DNA of 64,000 bases from Pholis gunnellus (GCA_910591455.2 OU342804.1:25078710-25142709); one strand, 5' to 3'; counted from the first letter of the stretch, positions 13,323 to 26,673 are shown. Notes: generated by a model from the letters alone, not told the origin. Numbers and translations: made by a program.

Positions 13323-15583
13323 GTGTGTACCTTTGCATTTGTATCTGTATCTTGATCTCATCATCCTGGCTAAAAAAAAAAAAGAACAACAGAACAATGG
13401 ACTCAAAAGCTAAATGTGTCAAGTGACAGAAACTCACCCAGAGGATTTTGGGTCGTAGTTGAGGATCTTCCAATTTGGTTAGATTAGGGATAATGACTAG
13501 CTTGTGATACACCTGGTAGACAATCAGCAGTGCCAACCACCAGACTTCATTGCCCTCACAGTGGGTCCAATCAACTTTGGCTTGAAAGCACCACCCTGCT
13601 ACCCTGACACCTCTGAGGTGTTCTCACTGCCCACAGGCCCTCAACGTTGACTCATCCACAATCTGCTGCACAACAACCCAAACCTTTTCCATTTAACTTT
13701 TCCTTGTGAAGAAAACAAAAAAGAAAAGCCTGGTGGTGTAGCTAGGATAAAAGTCAGAGGATGGGGGTGTCTCCAAAATCATTAGAGGTCATGTTTTTCT
13801 TCTTGTAATGTGAAGGTTTAAAGTATGTATTGTAAGATTGAGGATAGAGATGGACATTTACGCAAGGGACCCATGAGGTAATACTGTATAAAATAATTGA
13901 ACATTAATCATAATTAGATCTATAATATGGGACAAATCAACATATTCTGTCCCACAAGTCTATGTTACATAATGCCAGGGCATGAAAAGCACACACTCCT
14001 CTGAGACTAATTTACCTACTATGGCTAATTACATGCTGACAAAAACACAGCTGGCAGAAATGTGTAATGGCACACTAATTCTCTGCTGTATGAGCCAGGT
14101 GACTCGATAAACAGGGCATATTGTCTAAATTAGACCATGCCTGTATACTGTGATACAAGTGTGAAAGCTTGTTCCCTTCTTCTGAGCAAAAGCACGTTTC
14201 ATGGTATCATATCACCATAGCTTCTTGGCTTTTTGCTCTTAATGTGAGAAACCACAAGTGCTAGGATACTAGGCGAAATTACACATGAATATTTAAACAC
14301 ATATTACGTATGTATTCCTGTATGTATATTTCATTATGTACGCATTTTTTGATCTCTCAGCATTCTGTATAGATGAATGTGATTAGTAGGCATAAGCCCT
14401 CATATTAACACTCACAGCAATGACTGGTAAAAATGAATTACTATTTTTGTATCAATTTTTCATAAAAAACGAATATAGAAAAAGCGTATTTAAATTGAGT
14501 GATCTCACTGTTTAAGAGATCTGTTTACTGATCTTGTCGCACTCATAGTATGGTTAAAGCCCCTTTTTGTGGGCTGACACCTTTTGATGTCTCCCTGCTT
14601 GTTTTTTATGCCTTTTTAACACCTTGAACGCCTACAGGGATAAATAAGTTCCGCAATCCTCTCCTGTCATGCTGACACAGAGGATAAATTACATAAAGAT
14701 CTAGTTCTACTTCCTCTCATCGTAATAATATGCTTTGCATGGCTTTTCCACTTCATCTAGAATCATGGTAATCCCTGTGCTTCTGTGTAATTATCTCTCC
14801 TCTAGGCTGATCTCAGTGCTCCTCACCTGCTCAGCCTAGCCACATTACCCCCTCACTTTTATCTACAGTATGACTCTTGAAGCTGCTGCCAAGGGTCCTC
14901 TTAAATCTCCCCACAACTTCTCCCTTTGCGCCCCACCCCCTTTCTCGCTCTATCACTCTATCCTGCAAGAAGATTGTGATTAGCACAAGAAAAAAAAAAA
15001 CAGTGCTTCACGGTGTTTTGGCTATATCCCTCATTCATTTCCCAACCATTCTAATAAGTAGAATGAAAAGAAAATAGTGGGAATATAGATTGCTAAACTA
15101 ACAAGGAGGCATCAGTTACCTGGGGGAACTGAAGCTGTTCTTTTTTGTCAAGCATACAGGTTTCAAAGATTCAAGAATAAGAATGATAGAAAATTGCCTA
15201 AAGTTAGGGGCTCACAGACAAAATAAAAGGAAATGCCATTAAAACCCAAACAATCCCATGAATGACTAAAGAGGAAGTGTGTATTAAAAATAGTGACCCT
15301 TTTTTTGGCCTCCTTGAAATGGATATTGCAGTGGGAAGTTCTCTTTTTGGCCAGGGGTTCGATAAAGCGGCTGCCTGATGGGAGTAGCTGAAAGCAGTGG
15401 TGAAGGGTCGTCAGTGATAAAGTCTGCCTTTCTTTTTACTGTGTGATTGTAAAGGTCTGAGGATATGAGTTATACCATTCTGGCCTATTCTTGTGGCTGA
15501 CACTAACAATTACTCAAAGAGAATTTTCCTCTATTCAAAAGCTCACAAATTCATCCTGCTTTTATCAAATGGCAATGAAAGTT

Positions 15584-15603
15584 CCCCCCCCCCCCACCCC
15601 ACC
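15584..15603. repeat. C-rich homopolymer tract
   Basis: Twelve consecutive C followed by A-interrupted C runs. The opposite strand is a short G-run tract. Confidence 0.85.
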
Positions 15604-16212
15604 CTACCTCCCAAATGTGCAACAGAAATAAAATTATGGACATATTCAGAATTGTGACAAACTTGGTATTGGGAGGAATATTTTCAACAGTCATTTTTGT
15701 TTACTACACCAGGGGATAGTCGTATTTTGCACACATGCATCATTCAAAAGCTGTCAAAAACATAATTATTTGAACAGTGAAAGGAGGAAATTTTCCTTCA
15801 AAAAAGGGGAAATGTAATTTCAATTTCAAGTTCAAGAATTTTACAAATTTCTCCCAGTTTTTTCACTGTCAGAAAAAAACATAATCAATCCCATAAGTGT
15901 TAGGGTATAGAATAAATATGCAGTATGCATTTATTTCTAAGCATTTGAAGGTGTTCCAGTTGCAGAGTGTGGTGACTGATTTAAGCACGTAACTTTGCTA
16001 AAGGCTATTATGGCATGTTGTGGCCAGTGCATGCCTGGGTAATTATTATAATAATTACCTAGCTGAGTGAGGGGGATAATATTTTTTTATGTCTACATTT
16101 TCGAGATTTTAGGCATAAATAAAGGAAAAACAGTATGCGAGAGTAAACAATTATAAATTGGAAAAGTAGTTGAGTGCAAAACTATGGTAACGCCAGCTAA
16201 CGTCTGAGTTTA

Positions 16213-16353
16213 TTTGTTCCTACAATAGTTACACACTGTCACTTTTAAGGGACCTTTACCAAAAAAAACCATGTAGCTAGTTTGCTGATGTCTAGGCACA
16301 AAAATCACTGGCAAATAACTCTCTTTAAGATCTAATTTGATCAACAGTCTGAA
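16213..16353 (-). pseudogene. DIRS-like reverse transcriptase scrap
   Basis: The C-terminal third of a 150-codon minus-strand frame (16210-16662) contains LDLKESY, then P-x-H seven residues later and F-x-G eight residues after that. In DIRS-type reverse transcriptases the motif-A block has the form DLKDAYFHV-x-I-x-P-x-H followed by F-x-G with this spacing. Residues 1-100 of the frame match nothing I know, and the frame ends within the domain. This is a decayed fragment. It could be a chance resemblance, since only about 30 positions are compared; a translated search would settle it. Confidence 0.4.
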
Positions 16354-17469
16354 GTTGCTCAATACTACGTCATACTGAGGGACGACTGCCGGTGTCTGGG
16401 GAAGCGAGTCAGCATACACCGACTGTACTGGAGGGGGAGAGTCTCTAGACAGAAATGGAGTCTGAACTTGGACCTCACTCAAGCATTTGCCATATTGATT
16501 ACAAAGTACACATCCAAGTTTAACCAAAAGTAGGTGAATGGCTGAATAATTGAAAAAGCATTGGTCGCCGTTATTTGCTGCTGATGGAAGCAGACTGGAC
16601 AGAATAGCTATGAAAATAACTGATGGGCAGCTTAAGCTTAAATGTAACCAAACAAAAAACAAAACTCATCACGAAACACTACAAGATGAGTTACACTTGA
16701 ATGAACTGACTAACAGAGCAAACGACACATGAAGCCTAACCCTCTAAAAGTGCTCCATTGCTCTTTTTAAAGGAATTCTCCAGAATATATCTGCATGTGT
16801 ATTCCACGTGTCACTCTACATGTTATCTAAAGGCAGCAAACGTGCTAGACTGGGGTGTCCTTACTTCAGTGTGTCTGTTGTTGAACATTCACTACAATGT
16901 ACGTGTGCAGTTGCATGTGTTTATTACAGTGGTTTAACATTTTCCAACAGCCGCACGCACCACTGTGGTACAGAAGGTCTCTCCTGAGGGATAACACGAA
17001 GGGCAGAGGTGTTAATTATTCTACAGATCAGCGATGTCAGCACAACTCTCTCATTGCTCTTAATTGTCCCTTTGGGGGCGCTCAGGTCCTCATTATGGGA
17101 GCACTTTGCGATCCAGTGTTGATGTTATCTGGCTAAAGCGTTGGAGCAGCATTTAGACATTTTCAAATGTTTTAATGTTTGTTTCATTTATTGGAAATCT
17201 CATTGTACTCCTTCTGAATGATGATGCTGAGGTTATGCGTAACAATTAAATTCAATAACAATAAAAACATTTAACAGACTTTTGGAATTCCAATTTTGTC
17301 GACTGAAACTGTAAATTGAAAAAATTTAAAAAGAAAGAAAGAAATCCAGTGAAGACGGTTGAATTATCAGATCTTTTAACCAAAGAAAAATAGATATTTG
17401 AATGTGCTTCTCTACTTCTCTCTACCATGGCTCACAAGCGAAGAGAGGGCAGCTCAACACTGTGCCCTG
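16354..17469. other. Non-coding, nothing recognised
   Basis: No recognisable element or gene. Confidence 0.5.
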
Positions 17470-17640
17470 AGACTGACTGGGGGTACATCCTCTTCGTCTC
17501 TTAATTGTCATTTCCTCGCTCCTCGCTTGAACCGGAAGTGTTTTAACAGCCGACACGCCCCCTCATTGTTCATCTGTTATGTGATTGGATGCTGCTGCTG
17601 ATCGGACTGATTGACTGGAGTTTCATACCAGAGTGAAGAC
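17470..17640 (+). repeat. Left arm of a 1.6-kb inverted repeat pair
   Basis: This arm matches, in reverse complement, 18790-19070. Identical words in order are GGGTACATCC, GTCTCTTAATTG and CTGATCGG, with weaker similarity between them. The arm is CpG- and GC-richer than its surroundings and carries an ETS-like ACCGGAAGTG (17531-17540) and a GATTGG CCAAT-type motif. It may be one copy of a dispersed repeat inserted twice in opposite orientation, or the arm of a foldback element. Confidence 0.55.
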
Positions 17641-18789
17641 AGATCACAGATTAAACTCTAGTTTTGTATTTGATTAGTTTTCTGATTCACCGTCTGGTTT
17701 AAATATGTTCATTGTAGACTGAACAACAAAAGGACAACAAACAACTTTCTTCATTTATTAGAAAGATTTGTCTTTTCATGATACGATTTCTCTCAATAAT
17801 TTGTAGTATGGATACAATTAAAGTCAGAGAGAGCTGGAGAGACAAAACACTTTTTACATTAATTTATTATCATTTCATTCGGACACGCGAGGCATTCCTG
17901 AGTGTCGGGTTTGATGAGTTATATCATTTAAGTTTAACCTGAAACATGGAGCCTAATAAATGAATTCCAATGTTCAAGAGAAACCGTAATCCTATTATGG
18001 GTTAATTAATAATTATGTCGCAATTTCAAAACGTACACGCCAAAAATGTATAAATATGACTGTAAGAGCCAGTTTGTATTCTTAACAGTTTTTTGTATTT
18101 TATGTTTATTGCAATAGTATGTGTTATGCCCTTTAGAATGTTTACCATATAATATAGGTAATTAGTAAAGGTAATTGGTCATGTAGTAGAATGGGCTTCA
18201 AATGTGTGTTTTTGCCCTATTAAGATAAAGGCTCCTCTATTCTGTCCTGCTATTGGACAATATTTGGTTGACTCCTTTAAGTAGGTTTTCAGTGTTAGTT
18301 AGGTTTTGATGAAGCAGGATGTGGAGCAACAATTTTTCTGACCGCAGAAGACCGCAGATTAAAGACTTTTAAATTAGAGCCAGCAGAAGGTCAATGTTTT
18401 AGCCACAGTTATTGCACAAGGACTTTGTTTCTTTTGTTAACATTGAAGAATAAAACTACCTTTAACTACGAGCGACGGGCCTCATCCTTGGACAGCTAAC
18501 AAGACAAGTTTAGCCTGCAATAGCTCATGGTCGTCTACGCGAGTCAGAACCCTTTACATCCTGCAAGAAGTGGCCAAGAAGGACGCTAAAATAAGCTGCC
18601 ACTACAATGACGAATGCATTCTGTAGGTAGAAATCGATCCTGCGCTTATAAACAGGACACAGAATACAGTTTGTTAGAGAGGTAACAGGCTACAGAGAGA
18701 AAACACCTCTACAGTGATGATTACTGTGTCTTTATTAGTTATTAGTATTATTAGTTACTATTATTAAGTACAGTGATCATGTGTACAGA
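17641..18789. other. Core between inverted arms, no gene
   Basis: No coding frame recognised. A segment at 18122-18501 has an LTR-like look (TG start, CA end, AATAAA at about 18450) but lacks a matching target duplication. Confidence 0.4.
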
Positions 18790-19070
18790 CGCAAACTTAT
18801 CAAAAGACTCTCCAGCTGTTAAAGCTGTTAAATCCCGATCAGCTGTGATCAGATCCACCGTCATCAAAAACAGACGTCGCTTCACGTGACGCAAATGAGG
18901 AAAGGACGTTTCATATCTCTTAAAGAATATTTCCTTGTTTCCTCTCTTCTCGCATGGTTTCCTTGCATCTCTCCATGCATCCCTGGTGGGAGGGACTAAG
19001 ACGCATGGAAAGGACACAAGTGAGGGAAACGGGGATGCAATTAAGAGACTTGGGATGTACCCTCGGACTC
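18790..19070 (-). repeat. Right arm of the 1.6-kb inverted repeat pair
   Basis: This is the reverse-complement partner of 17470-17640. It carries an 88-codon minus-strand open frame (18751-19017) with no recognisable motif. It also contains a CACGTGAC E-box-like word near 18882 and several CpG dinucleotides that stand out from the AT-rich surroundings. Confidence 0.55.
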
Positions 19071-19210
19071 AAATCTCACTAGCACAAACAGGAAGCTCCA
19101 GCACCCCAAGGCACAAAACATGAACTTCCCTCTCCATTAACTTAACAAGTTCTGAAACAAGTTCTTAGACTCAGACTCTGATTCTCCATATGTTCACAGC
19201 ATTATTCGGC

Positions 19211-19764
19211 AACACATTCTCACTCCTCAAATACCGCCGGTTGGTCAGTCAGTGGCTCTATGCTTCAAATGTGTCAGCGACGACGAGTCAATTTCAGTTC
19301 ATTGCACGCATAGTGTCTTTTCAACATAAACTTCTGTGTTCACAGGAAATGTACAGTGTCTGATCATTACATGCATGCAGTCTCTTTTCAAAATAATCTC
19401 TCAACATAGGTTGACTTACTTCTTAGGTTTACTTAAAATAGTGCATGGTTAGGTTTGGGACACAATTATGGTTTGGGCTAATTATAAGTATGCTTGTTAC
19501 GTAATATAACTATGTTTGTGATGTAAAAGGCCTTTGTAAAGTATGGTAGTTATGACAAAACCAGGGTAAAATAAGTCAACGTTGACTTGTAATTTACAAT
19601 GTCAGTGGCTCTGACCATTTAATAATGACTTGGATGGGTTTACACTGGAGTTAGATGGAAGCCTGGTGCATCTCACACACTAAAGGGTGACTTGATGGGT
19701 CAGTATCTGCAGCGAGGGGCACTGACCAAGCAATGGTATTTGAGTTGTGAGTGAGAACAGGTTG
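19211..19764 (+). repeat. Dispersed repeat with inverted ends, copy A
   Basis: The left end (about 19211-19249) and the right end (about 19721-19764) are imperfect inverted repeats sharing TTCTCACTC, CTCAAATACC and TTGGTCAGT. The internal block near 19625-19680, starting AATGACTTGGATGGGT, recurs at 21820-21872 and in decayed form near 54685-54735, all on +. The block GAGGGGCACTGAC at 19714 recurs at 54770. This looks like a non-autonomous DNA element or other abundant fish repeat. The similarity is seen directly; the class is not known to me. Confidence 0.6.
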
Positions 19765-21289
19765 TTTTAGAAAACACTTACGAGTACTTTTGCCAAAATT
19801 TGGGAAAAACACCCCTAGTCAAGGCTAATCATCAATATGACTGGTTGGACCACAAATAGAAATAGTCTTCACTACCTGGTAAACTGCTGACATAGTGATA
19901 GCATTGTTTTATATAATACAGTTCAGTACGTGCTGTGTAGCACACCACTGTCTAGTAGTTCCACAGCAAATCCATTGCTCTTGCTTAAAGCCGTGACAGT
20001 GACATTCATATTATCAAACATTCCTATATAAGACAAGAACCTCTTTTTTTATCAAAAAATGCCATTTGTGCAGATCTCTCAATATGAAATATATTGTAAA
20101 TGACAGATTGTATCAAATCAGATGCCAATTTTTATGTTAAACATTTCCTATTCATATAAAGGGAAGTTGTAATACACAAAAGTGGCTGACAGAAACAGGA
20201 TTTTGTTATTGCAATTTGTCAACAGCCTGACAATCTATCAATTGACTTGTCAAAAATAATTATTCTGCTGCCATCGTTTTCGGATCTTAACAAACTGTTC
20301 ACATTCTAAATTACTGACAGGGTATTTTTCCTGCTTCAGCAACAATGGGTAAGGCTGCTGGCTTAGTCATATTTTGCCTTGATGCATATCTGCAGTTTCA
20401 AAGACATTCTTCTCAAACCATGCATTTGACAGAATCGTTTATTAAGATGTAGGATTGCTCGATTCGTCCTGAATTGAAATTACTCTCATTGCTCATCCAG
20501 ATCCTATCAAGATAATATAAAAAGTAAACGTCAATAGCCTCTTGTCTATTAAAACAAAACACTATCTCACATCAATTTCACATAAAGCCAGTTGAATCTC
20601 ATAGAAGGTTACCTTTCCCTCCCGTAAGGTCAATAGGCAGACAGCAATCTCTGAGCCAGTCAAAGTGTGAAGATCATCGACGACACTGAGCAAATTCTAA
20701 AATATGCAGCTACGTCTGGTATAAACGGAGGATGTAAGCAGATATCTTTCCTGCGAGGGTTGACCAGCAGTACCTCTCAAAAAGTCGAGGAAGTTAATTA
20801 ATCCATTTAGTTTAGATCTCAGTCTGTGACAGCAATAACTAAACAATAACTGTTATTTTTTTTAAACGCAAGTACTTAAAAATCTGTGTTTAATTGAAAT
20901 TATTTTGCATTCTATATACTCACACAATTTTATCATTGAATATTAACATTTTCTGTTCAACTCTCTTTTCGCTGTATATAGCTGAGCCCATTCATCATGT
21001 GTTTCTTTGACTTCTCCTAAAATGGTGTTATTAAACATATCCCAAGGTAATAAATGGCTGGGAAGAAGACAAGTATTAAGTATTTATAGCAGAAATCTGC
21101 CAGTGGGTTATTTTTACCCGTATAGACAGTGAGCCAGAGTATGGCTGCAGAGCGTAGGACCCACTTGTTAAACATACATCCTTTTTAATTTGTATCCTTT
21201 CATTTATTATTATATTATGGAAGCAATCAGATGATCAATACAGTCTACAAACAATACAAATTTGGAATCTGACACAGCAGAAAACACAA
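19765..21289. other. Non-coding, nothing recognised
   Basis: AT-rich with no recognisable frames or element ends. Confidence 0.5.
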
Positions 21290-21365
21290 CAGTCAAAACC
21301 GGTTTCTTTTAACCCAAACCACAATCTATTTTAACTTTGTGCCTAAACCAAACCAAACCGTCATT
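21290..21365 (-). repeat. Dispersed repeat fragment (TTAGGTTTAGG-type block)
   Basis: Reverse-complemented, this block reads GGTTTGGTTTAGGCACAAA followed by GTGGTTTGGGTTAAAA. The closely similar block at 61868-61978 on + contains GGTTAGGTTTAG and GTGGTTTGGGTTAAAAT. It is an inverted fragment of the family represented at 61745-62185. Confidence 0.5.
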
Positions 21366-21734
21366 ATGATGATAACAGATTAGGAAAACAATTTTTCAAG
21401 GACCTGACAAATGTTGTTGTCCTGCCAACAGACCTCTTTCACAGCAGACTTATTGTCATAGAAGGAAAAGCACAGGTGTTACTTAAAACCCTAACAATGG
21501 CTCCGTTCCGTTGAGATGTGAGCCAGCATGCATAATACCAGTACTCTGAATTGTGCACACCTAAATGGTATGCAGCCCTGATTAATGAATGTTAATGATT
21601 ACACCTGTACTTTTCCTGCTATCACAACTTAAAATGTATGCCATGAACAAGGTCTACAAGCACAGCAATGTGGAGGGGAGTTACAAATTATGTATTTGGT
21701 CATTTAAATTCAAAATAAGACAACATTAACTTGG

Positions 21735-21915
21735 TTTCACATGGGACACGAACAGCAGTCCCCTAGGCTACGAAGCCTTTCTCAGCCTTCATAATCCTTC
21801 ACTGAACTGACAGCCTAAAAATGACTTGCATGGGTGTACATCTGAGTTAGTTGAAAGCCTGCTGCATCACATACAGAGAGCGAGTTGGGAGTGAGAGCGA
21901 TTAGGGTCTGAGCAA
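21735..21915 (+). repeat. Dispersed repeat, copy B (partial)
   Basis: It contains GACACGAACAGCAGTCCCCT (compare 62107 onward) and, from about 21818, AATGACTTGCATGGGTGTAC followed by GAGTTAGTTGAAAGCCTG, matching copy A at 19625. It ends near GAGTTGGGAGTGAGAGCGA, the terminal block of the family. The inverted left end was not found. Confidence 0.6.
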
Positions 21916-24900
21916 GCATGCTGGAAGTAGAGGGGTAAAAAGCGGGGACGGGGCCCCACACTCTTAACTGTTCCGATTTGGCATTGCAGCTGGTGGGATC
22001 CCATTGCAAGATGGTATCTAGTGTGTCATTGTTATTCATTTGACATGGCTGAGGATGAACGGTGACCTGCAACCAACTCACTGTCACTTTTACGCAGGCA
22101 TCCTGGCTACAACACTGGATTGACTTCAAAATCCTTCTGCTCACCTTTTAAAGCTCTGCAACTGCATTCAGCAGCACTGAACTTGAGCACTGAAACCCTC
22201 CTTATTTCAAACACTATAAGAACATTAAAATCCAAGCAGACAAGTTTAAGCTGGTCTGATTACACTGATGGACCTTTTTGCTGTCTTTCTCTTCTACAAT
22301 TTTTCTGTGAGGTGTGGTGGAAAAATGATTTTACCCGCTGTTGAGTCATTTGAAGTTGAAATGAAGAATATTGTCAAACAGAACTTGTCTTTTAAAAGTA
22401 TTTATTCTCTGGCCAGAGAAGAGGCACAGTTGCACAGAGTCACTCAGAGTATGTAGAAGTGTGCACTACAGAAGTAAGAATCACACAGAGATATACAAGA
22501 GTTATCAAGGGTGGGGGCCTGTGTACTGGCGCATCCTGTTTCAGGCCATGGTAGTAAAAGTATAGGAGGTGCTTTATCTGTGTAATAACAGACACACAGA
22601 TATATACATTTATCCTTAAGGCATAGAACATGTGAATATACAATAACACAGAGAACAAGAGGATATGGGTGCAGGCAGTCAGCTGCTGCATGGATCACAA
22701 GTCTCATGATGCAAGCTTATGATAGACTGTTTCACAACAAGTATATAAAACAGTTCTACTTATTAGCATATAAAATACTCATAAGAATATCAACTTTCTA
22801 TTACACAAACAGCAAGATATATTTGAGTATATATGTTAAACGCAAAGGATGAAGAGCAAAAGCACAAGCACTTAAGCATTTACACAATACACGAAGTAGA
22901 AATATATACTAAGTAGAAATGTTCCATTGCAGAGGTTACTTGTCCTTTACTGTGGCAGACACACTGTTGTCTTTTTAAAAAAATATGTATTGCGCTGATT
23001 GTTAAATGGCTGGATGCTTTCATTTCCTGCTGTGGTGACCTTGTCTGTTTTGAAAGATAGCCAACAAATACATTTGTGCATCATCTGCGAGGGTGAGACA
23101 AACTATGAGGATTTTTAGACATTGTTTCAAAGCTATTAGAAATGGACCATGCTAAGACTAGTGTAGAATTAAAAAAAACTAAACATTTTTTTGTAAGTAC
23201 CTTGACACATAATGTGAAAATCAGCATTCATATTTCGAGTTTTATTTTGTTATTGCTGGCTATGTGCTAATGGGGGAAGTAAAGTCTTCGACTTCTGGGT
23301 CAATACTGAACACGCCTAATAGAAAACTGAAAAAGATTCCCATTTTTGCTCAAGCTCTTTCCAAAATACCTTTGTCTCTAAAAATCTCTTTCAACTGGAA
23401 AACCTCTTTTCATCACTTAACATATCCTCTCATTCCATCTTAATCGTCTCTGGAAAAATGCTTCTCTCGGCCTCATAGCAACAGAAAAACAGAAAATCAC
23501 TGTCAGCCACTTTCTACCTGTCACACTCATTGAAACATCGCTCATCTGCCTGCCCAGAAAATAAGCTGTCAGGATGGAGAAAGCCACTTTTCTAAGGATC
23601 ATATTTATTAAATGTTGTGCGTGCTTCCAATTTCACATAGCTGCAACATCTTTCACCTTCACACTCCGCTCCAGGAAATTCATGTATTTTCTACATGTGA
23701 TTGCAAATTGCTCCTGCACTCCACGTCCCACACTCTTATTTTTGCTCCCGCTGATGGATCAGGTCTGTGTTACCGGCAGCAGCATTTTCCATATGGATCA
23801 ATGGCGGTGTATGCATTGCTGATCACAGATGACTATGAATATTTGATGCTGCAGTATTGTTTTGTTTGGAACAAATACATCTTCAGTCAACACTCACACC
23901 TCAGATTGTCTTGGGTTCAAAAGAAGGCTGTAGAAAGAGGCTTGGGTGACAGGTTCATGCAAGTTATAATACCTGACTGCTTGTTTGATTAAATAACCTT
24001 TGTTTTCACGCTCACAGTCTATTGAAGGAATTCTTCATCTGAGTGTTTCAGGCACTCAGAGAGGTCAGGCGGTGTTGAACTTCATGGGCTCATATTGAAA
24101 GTAATTATGAGCAATACCTCTGGTGCCAATCTCTATATTCCTATTATTGGGTAAGAATTCAAGAGGAATTACCATGGATTCAAAATTTTAAATCAGTCTG
24201 AGATTTTTATTGGGTAGGTGCACACAGCCACATCTGCTTTATGAGGGTTGCTTATTAGTTTTATCAGTTTGACAGTTCTTATACACACAGCTTTGGGTAC
24301 TTAACTGGCCATATTCTTGAATTTAGCTCCCTTATGACAGGTGTTTGTTGCAGAGGGCTTGTACAGGATGCTTCTTGGTTTGTCACCTTCATGCCCAATT
24401 AGTTCCTGTATCACGGGGGAACATCTGACAAGTGGAGACTGCTGGGGAGAGCCAGACATGTGGCGCATCCCTGGAGGGAAGCATTTGCAGTGGGAAACAA
24501 ATATATGCTGCATTTGCTGGGCTTTATATTAAACATAATTAGTTATGTTGTGTTAATGTTGTCTTTTACTTTTCTCCGTACTCCAACTTCTCACACAGCA
24601 AAAAATGATGTTGTTTTTCTTCGCAATTCAAATGATGTGTGTTGACAAACAGCCTTTATTTGTTTTGAATCAATATAAAAATCATTATTATGCCTCCTGT
24701 CGGGCAACTTAGTGCTTTTTCACACAGAGACACATTGCTCAGGAAAAAAATGTTATTCACACCGATGCATGAACAACCAGTGTATTTGTTAAAATGTTCA
24801 GGATGTAAAAAAAAAAATGTGATCCCACTATTAGAAATGACATTGAGCAGGAAGAGAAACAGTTACCCCAGGAATGAGGTGGGGTCTTAATGCTGTATAT

Positions 24901-26408
24901 GTAGGTTACCAAGTTTACATCTATGGATCTCGTTTACCGGTCGGTAACAGCACTAAAGGAACATGAAAAGCAAAAAACTATTTATTCTCCTATGACACTT
25001 TCATGTAGTGTTTTTTTTTTCACCCCCACCCCCCAGTCCTCAACCCATTTTGCCTGTGATAGAATTGAAGCTGTCTCTATCAAAACTAATCAGCACAACA
25101 CTGTTCTGTGTGTCTGCTGGGACCCTAAAAGGCGTCCGCCAGAGTTGTCAGTGCTGGTGTGTTATGGTGCTGGTTGAAAGGCATGTCAGTGTGATGGTGT
25201 GAACCTCACACCACAGGAAGTCGAACGATCGTGGCAATTACCTGAATAAACTTTGAAGTTAGTGCTGCATAATGCATTGGAACCATTGTAAAGATTATCT
25301 GTGTGTCAATGCATTTAAATATCTAATGTATTTATAATTTGTTTTTTCAACCTCACGTCAGATTTTCTAATCAGACAAATTATTAAAATATCCAGCACAT
25401 TTTTCATGAACCCAATTAACAAAGTGTTATTTATGTTTAAAGCCTAATCACGGTCACCATTTTCCTTGTGACGGCATTGATAACAATACACCATCCAGTA
25501 TTATGTGGGTCTCCTTTGATACCAAATGAAGTTGTTCCCTGCACAGTCCTAAGGTTCTGCCTTTTTGCATGAGGGATTTCTTTTTTGCGACACCAAGGCA
25601 CAGTAGCAAAGAAATCATTGGAGATCAAAAGAGCCAAAATCTATCTAAAAGCTGATTAGAATAAATTCAAAAGAAAAGTTTTTACAAGAATATTTAAGTC
25701 AGATTAAAGACCTTTCAGATGCTGTTCCTTTCCATTTTATGGTGAGTGGGGGAAGATCACAACTTTCAGTAGCAGTGTGATCCACAGACAGAAAATAAGA
25801 CATTCAAATTAAGGAGTGCATTTTCAGTAACGCACAGATAACACGTGTCTGAAGACTATCCTCGGATTATTTTAATGCTGGAAAAGTAAAATGATAGTCG
25901 TCTCTATTTCTGACAAAACAAGCCCAGAGACTTTGATCTTTTAGTATATTTTAAAGTGATAATTCAAAAAGCCTTTTACTTAATTTATGGAAGAGAGGAT
26001 TGTTTGGGCTTGTTCTAAATCTCTCTCTCGTTATACCATCTGATGCAAAAGTTGGACTATTTTACCCTAACACCTAGAAGTCTCAGATGAGGATTTCTAA
26101 ATGGATACAATTACCCAACATAGTTTTTAATGCTTTAACAGTCAACGTTTTACTTTTACGACACAACACTGCATGTTACTGACAAAATCTCTCAATACTG
26201 TGAACACCTGCTCGGTAAATAGTGGTCTCAACACATTGTGTTTTCTGCCTGCTTTGTCTAGACTTAACACCACTGTGACATGAGCACTGTGGGATAGAGG
26301 CAGTCTGAAGCGGGGAAGACAGACAGAGGCCAGGAGACATAGATTAGAAACAGGACAGCAAAGACAGATGCAGTTGGGGGGGTTAATCCTGTCTGTGAGT
26401 GAGTGATC
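21916..26408. other. Long non-coding stretch
   Basis: No gene recognised. Frames of up to 126 codons here (23612-23992, +) show no protein-family motif and have no convincing splice borders. Confidence 0.45.
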
Positions 26409-26543
26409 ATGTCCATCCACCCAGCTGTGGCGCCATCAGGGGCCACAGGGCTTGCTGGAAGTCTGATGAGGCGTCACCGCCGTCTGCTGCAGGAGAGATC
26501 TCTCACTCGACAGTTCCTGTCAGCATGTGGGACTGCCAACCAG
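26409..26543 (+). CDS. Weak candidate first coding exon, unknown protein
   Basis: From the ATG at 26409 a 45-codon frame runs to CAG|GTAAAAG at 26541-26550, a good donor consensus, and leaves the exon in phase 0. Past the donor the frame meets a stop within six codons. The peptide is basic in the middle (RRHRRLLQERSLTRQ) with no signal peptide or domain that I recognise. The patch is clearly GC-richer than its surroundings and lies in a repeat-free interval. No acceptor or partner exon was identified, and the ATG context is poor. Chance is a real possibility; transcript evidence would decide. Confidence 0.18.
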
Positions 26544-26673
26544 GTAAAAGGGGAGAGATAGAAAACAGAGAGACAGGCAGCGGAATGGAGCTAAAAAGAA
26601 CACATTTCAGTTTCTCAATGTTTCTAGGCTTGTTATTTTATTTAGCTTTTTCTCTGTGGAGAGCGTTTAGTTG

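Larger units (their letters stand above)
10583..16212. other. Long non-coding stretch with minor simple repeats
   Basis: No gene or element ends recognised. It includes short simple repeats listed separately. Around 15340-15460 there is a block that resembles antisense LINE 3' sequence (CCTGATGGGAGTAGCTGAAA and following), too weak to call. Confidence 0.45.

Noticed and set aside
15340..15460. Possible antisense LINE 3' fragment
   Set aside because: Only short words match what I recall; no coding motif is visible.
18122..18501. Possible LTR (TG start, CA end, AATAAA inside)
   Set aside because: No matching 4-6 bp target duplication at those borders. An 8-bp direct repeat TGCAATAG at 18110 and 18516 does not coincide with the ends and may be chance.
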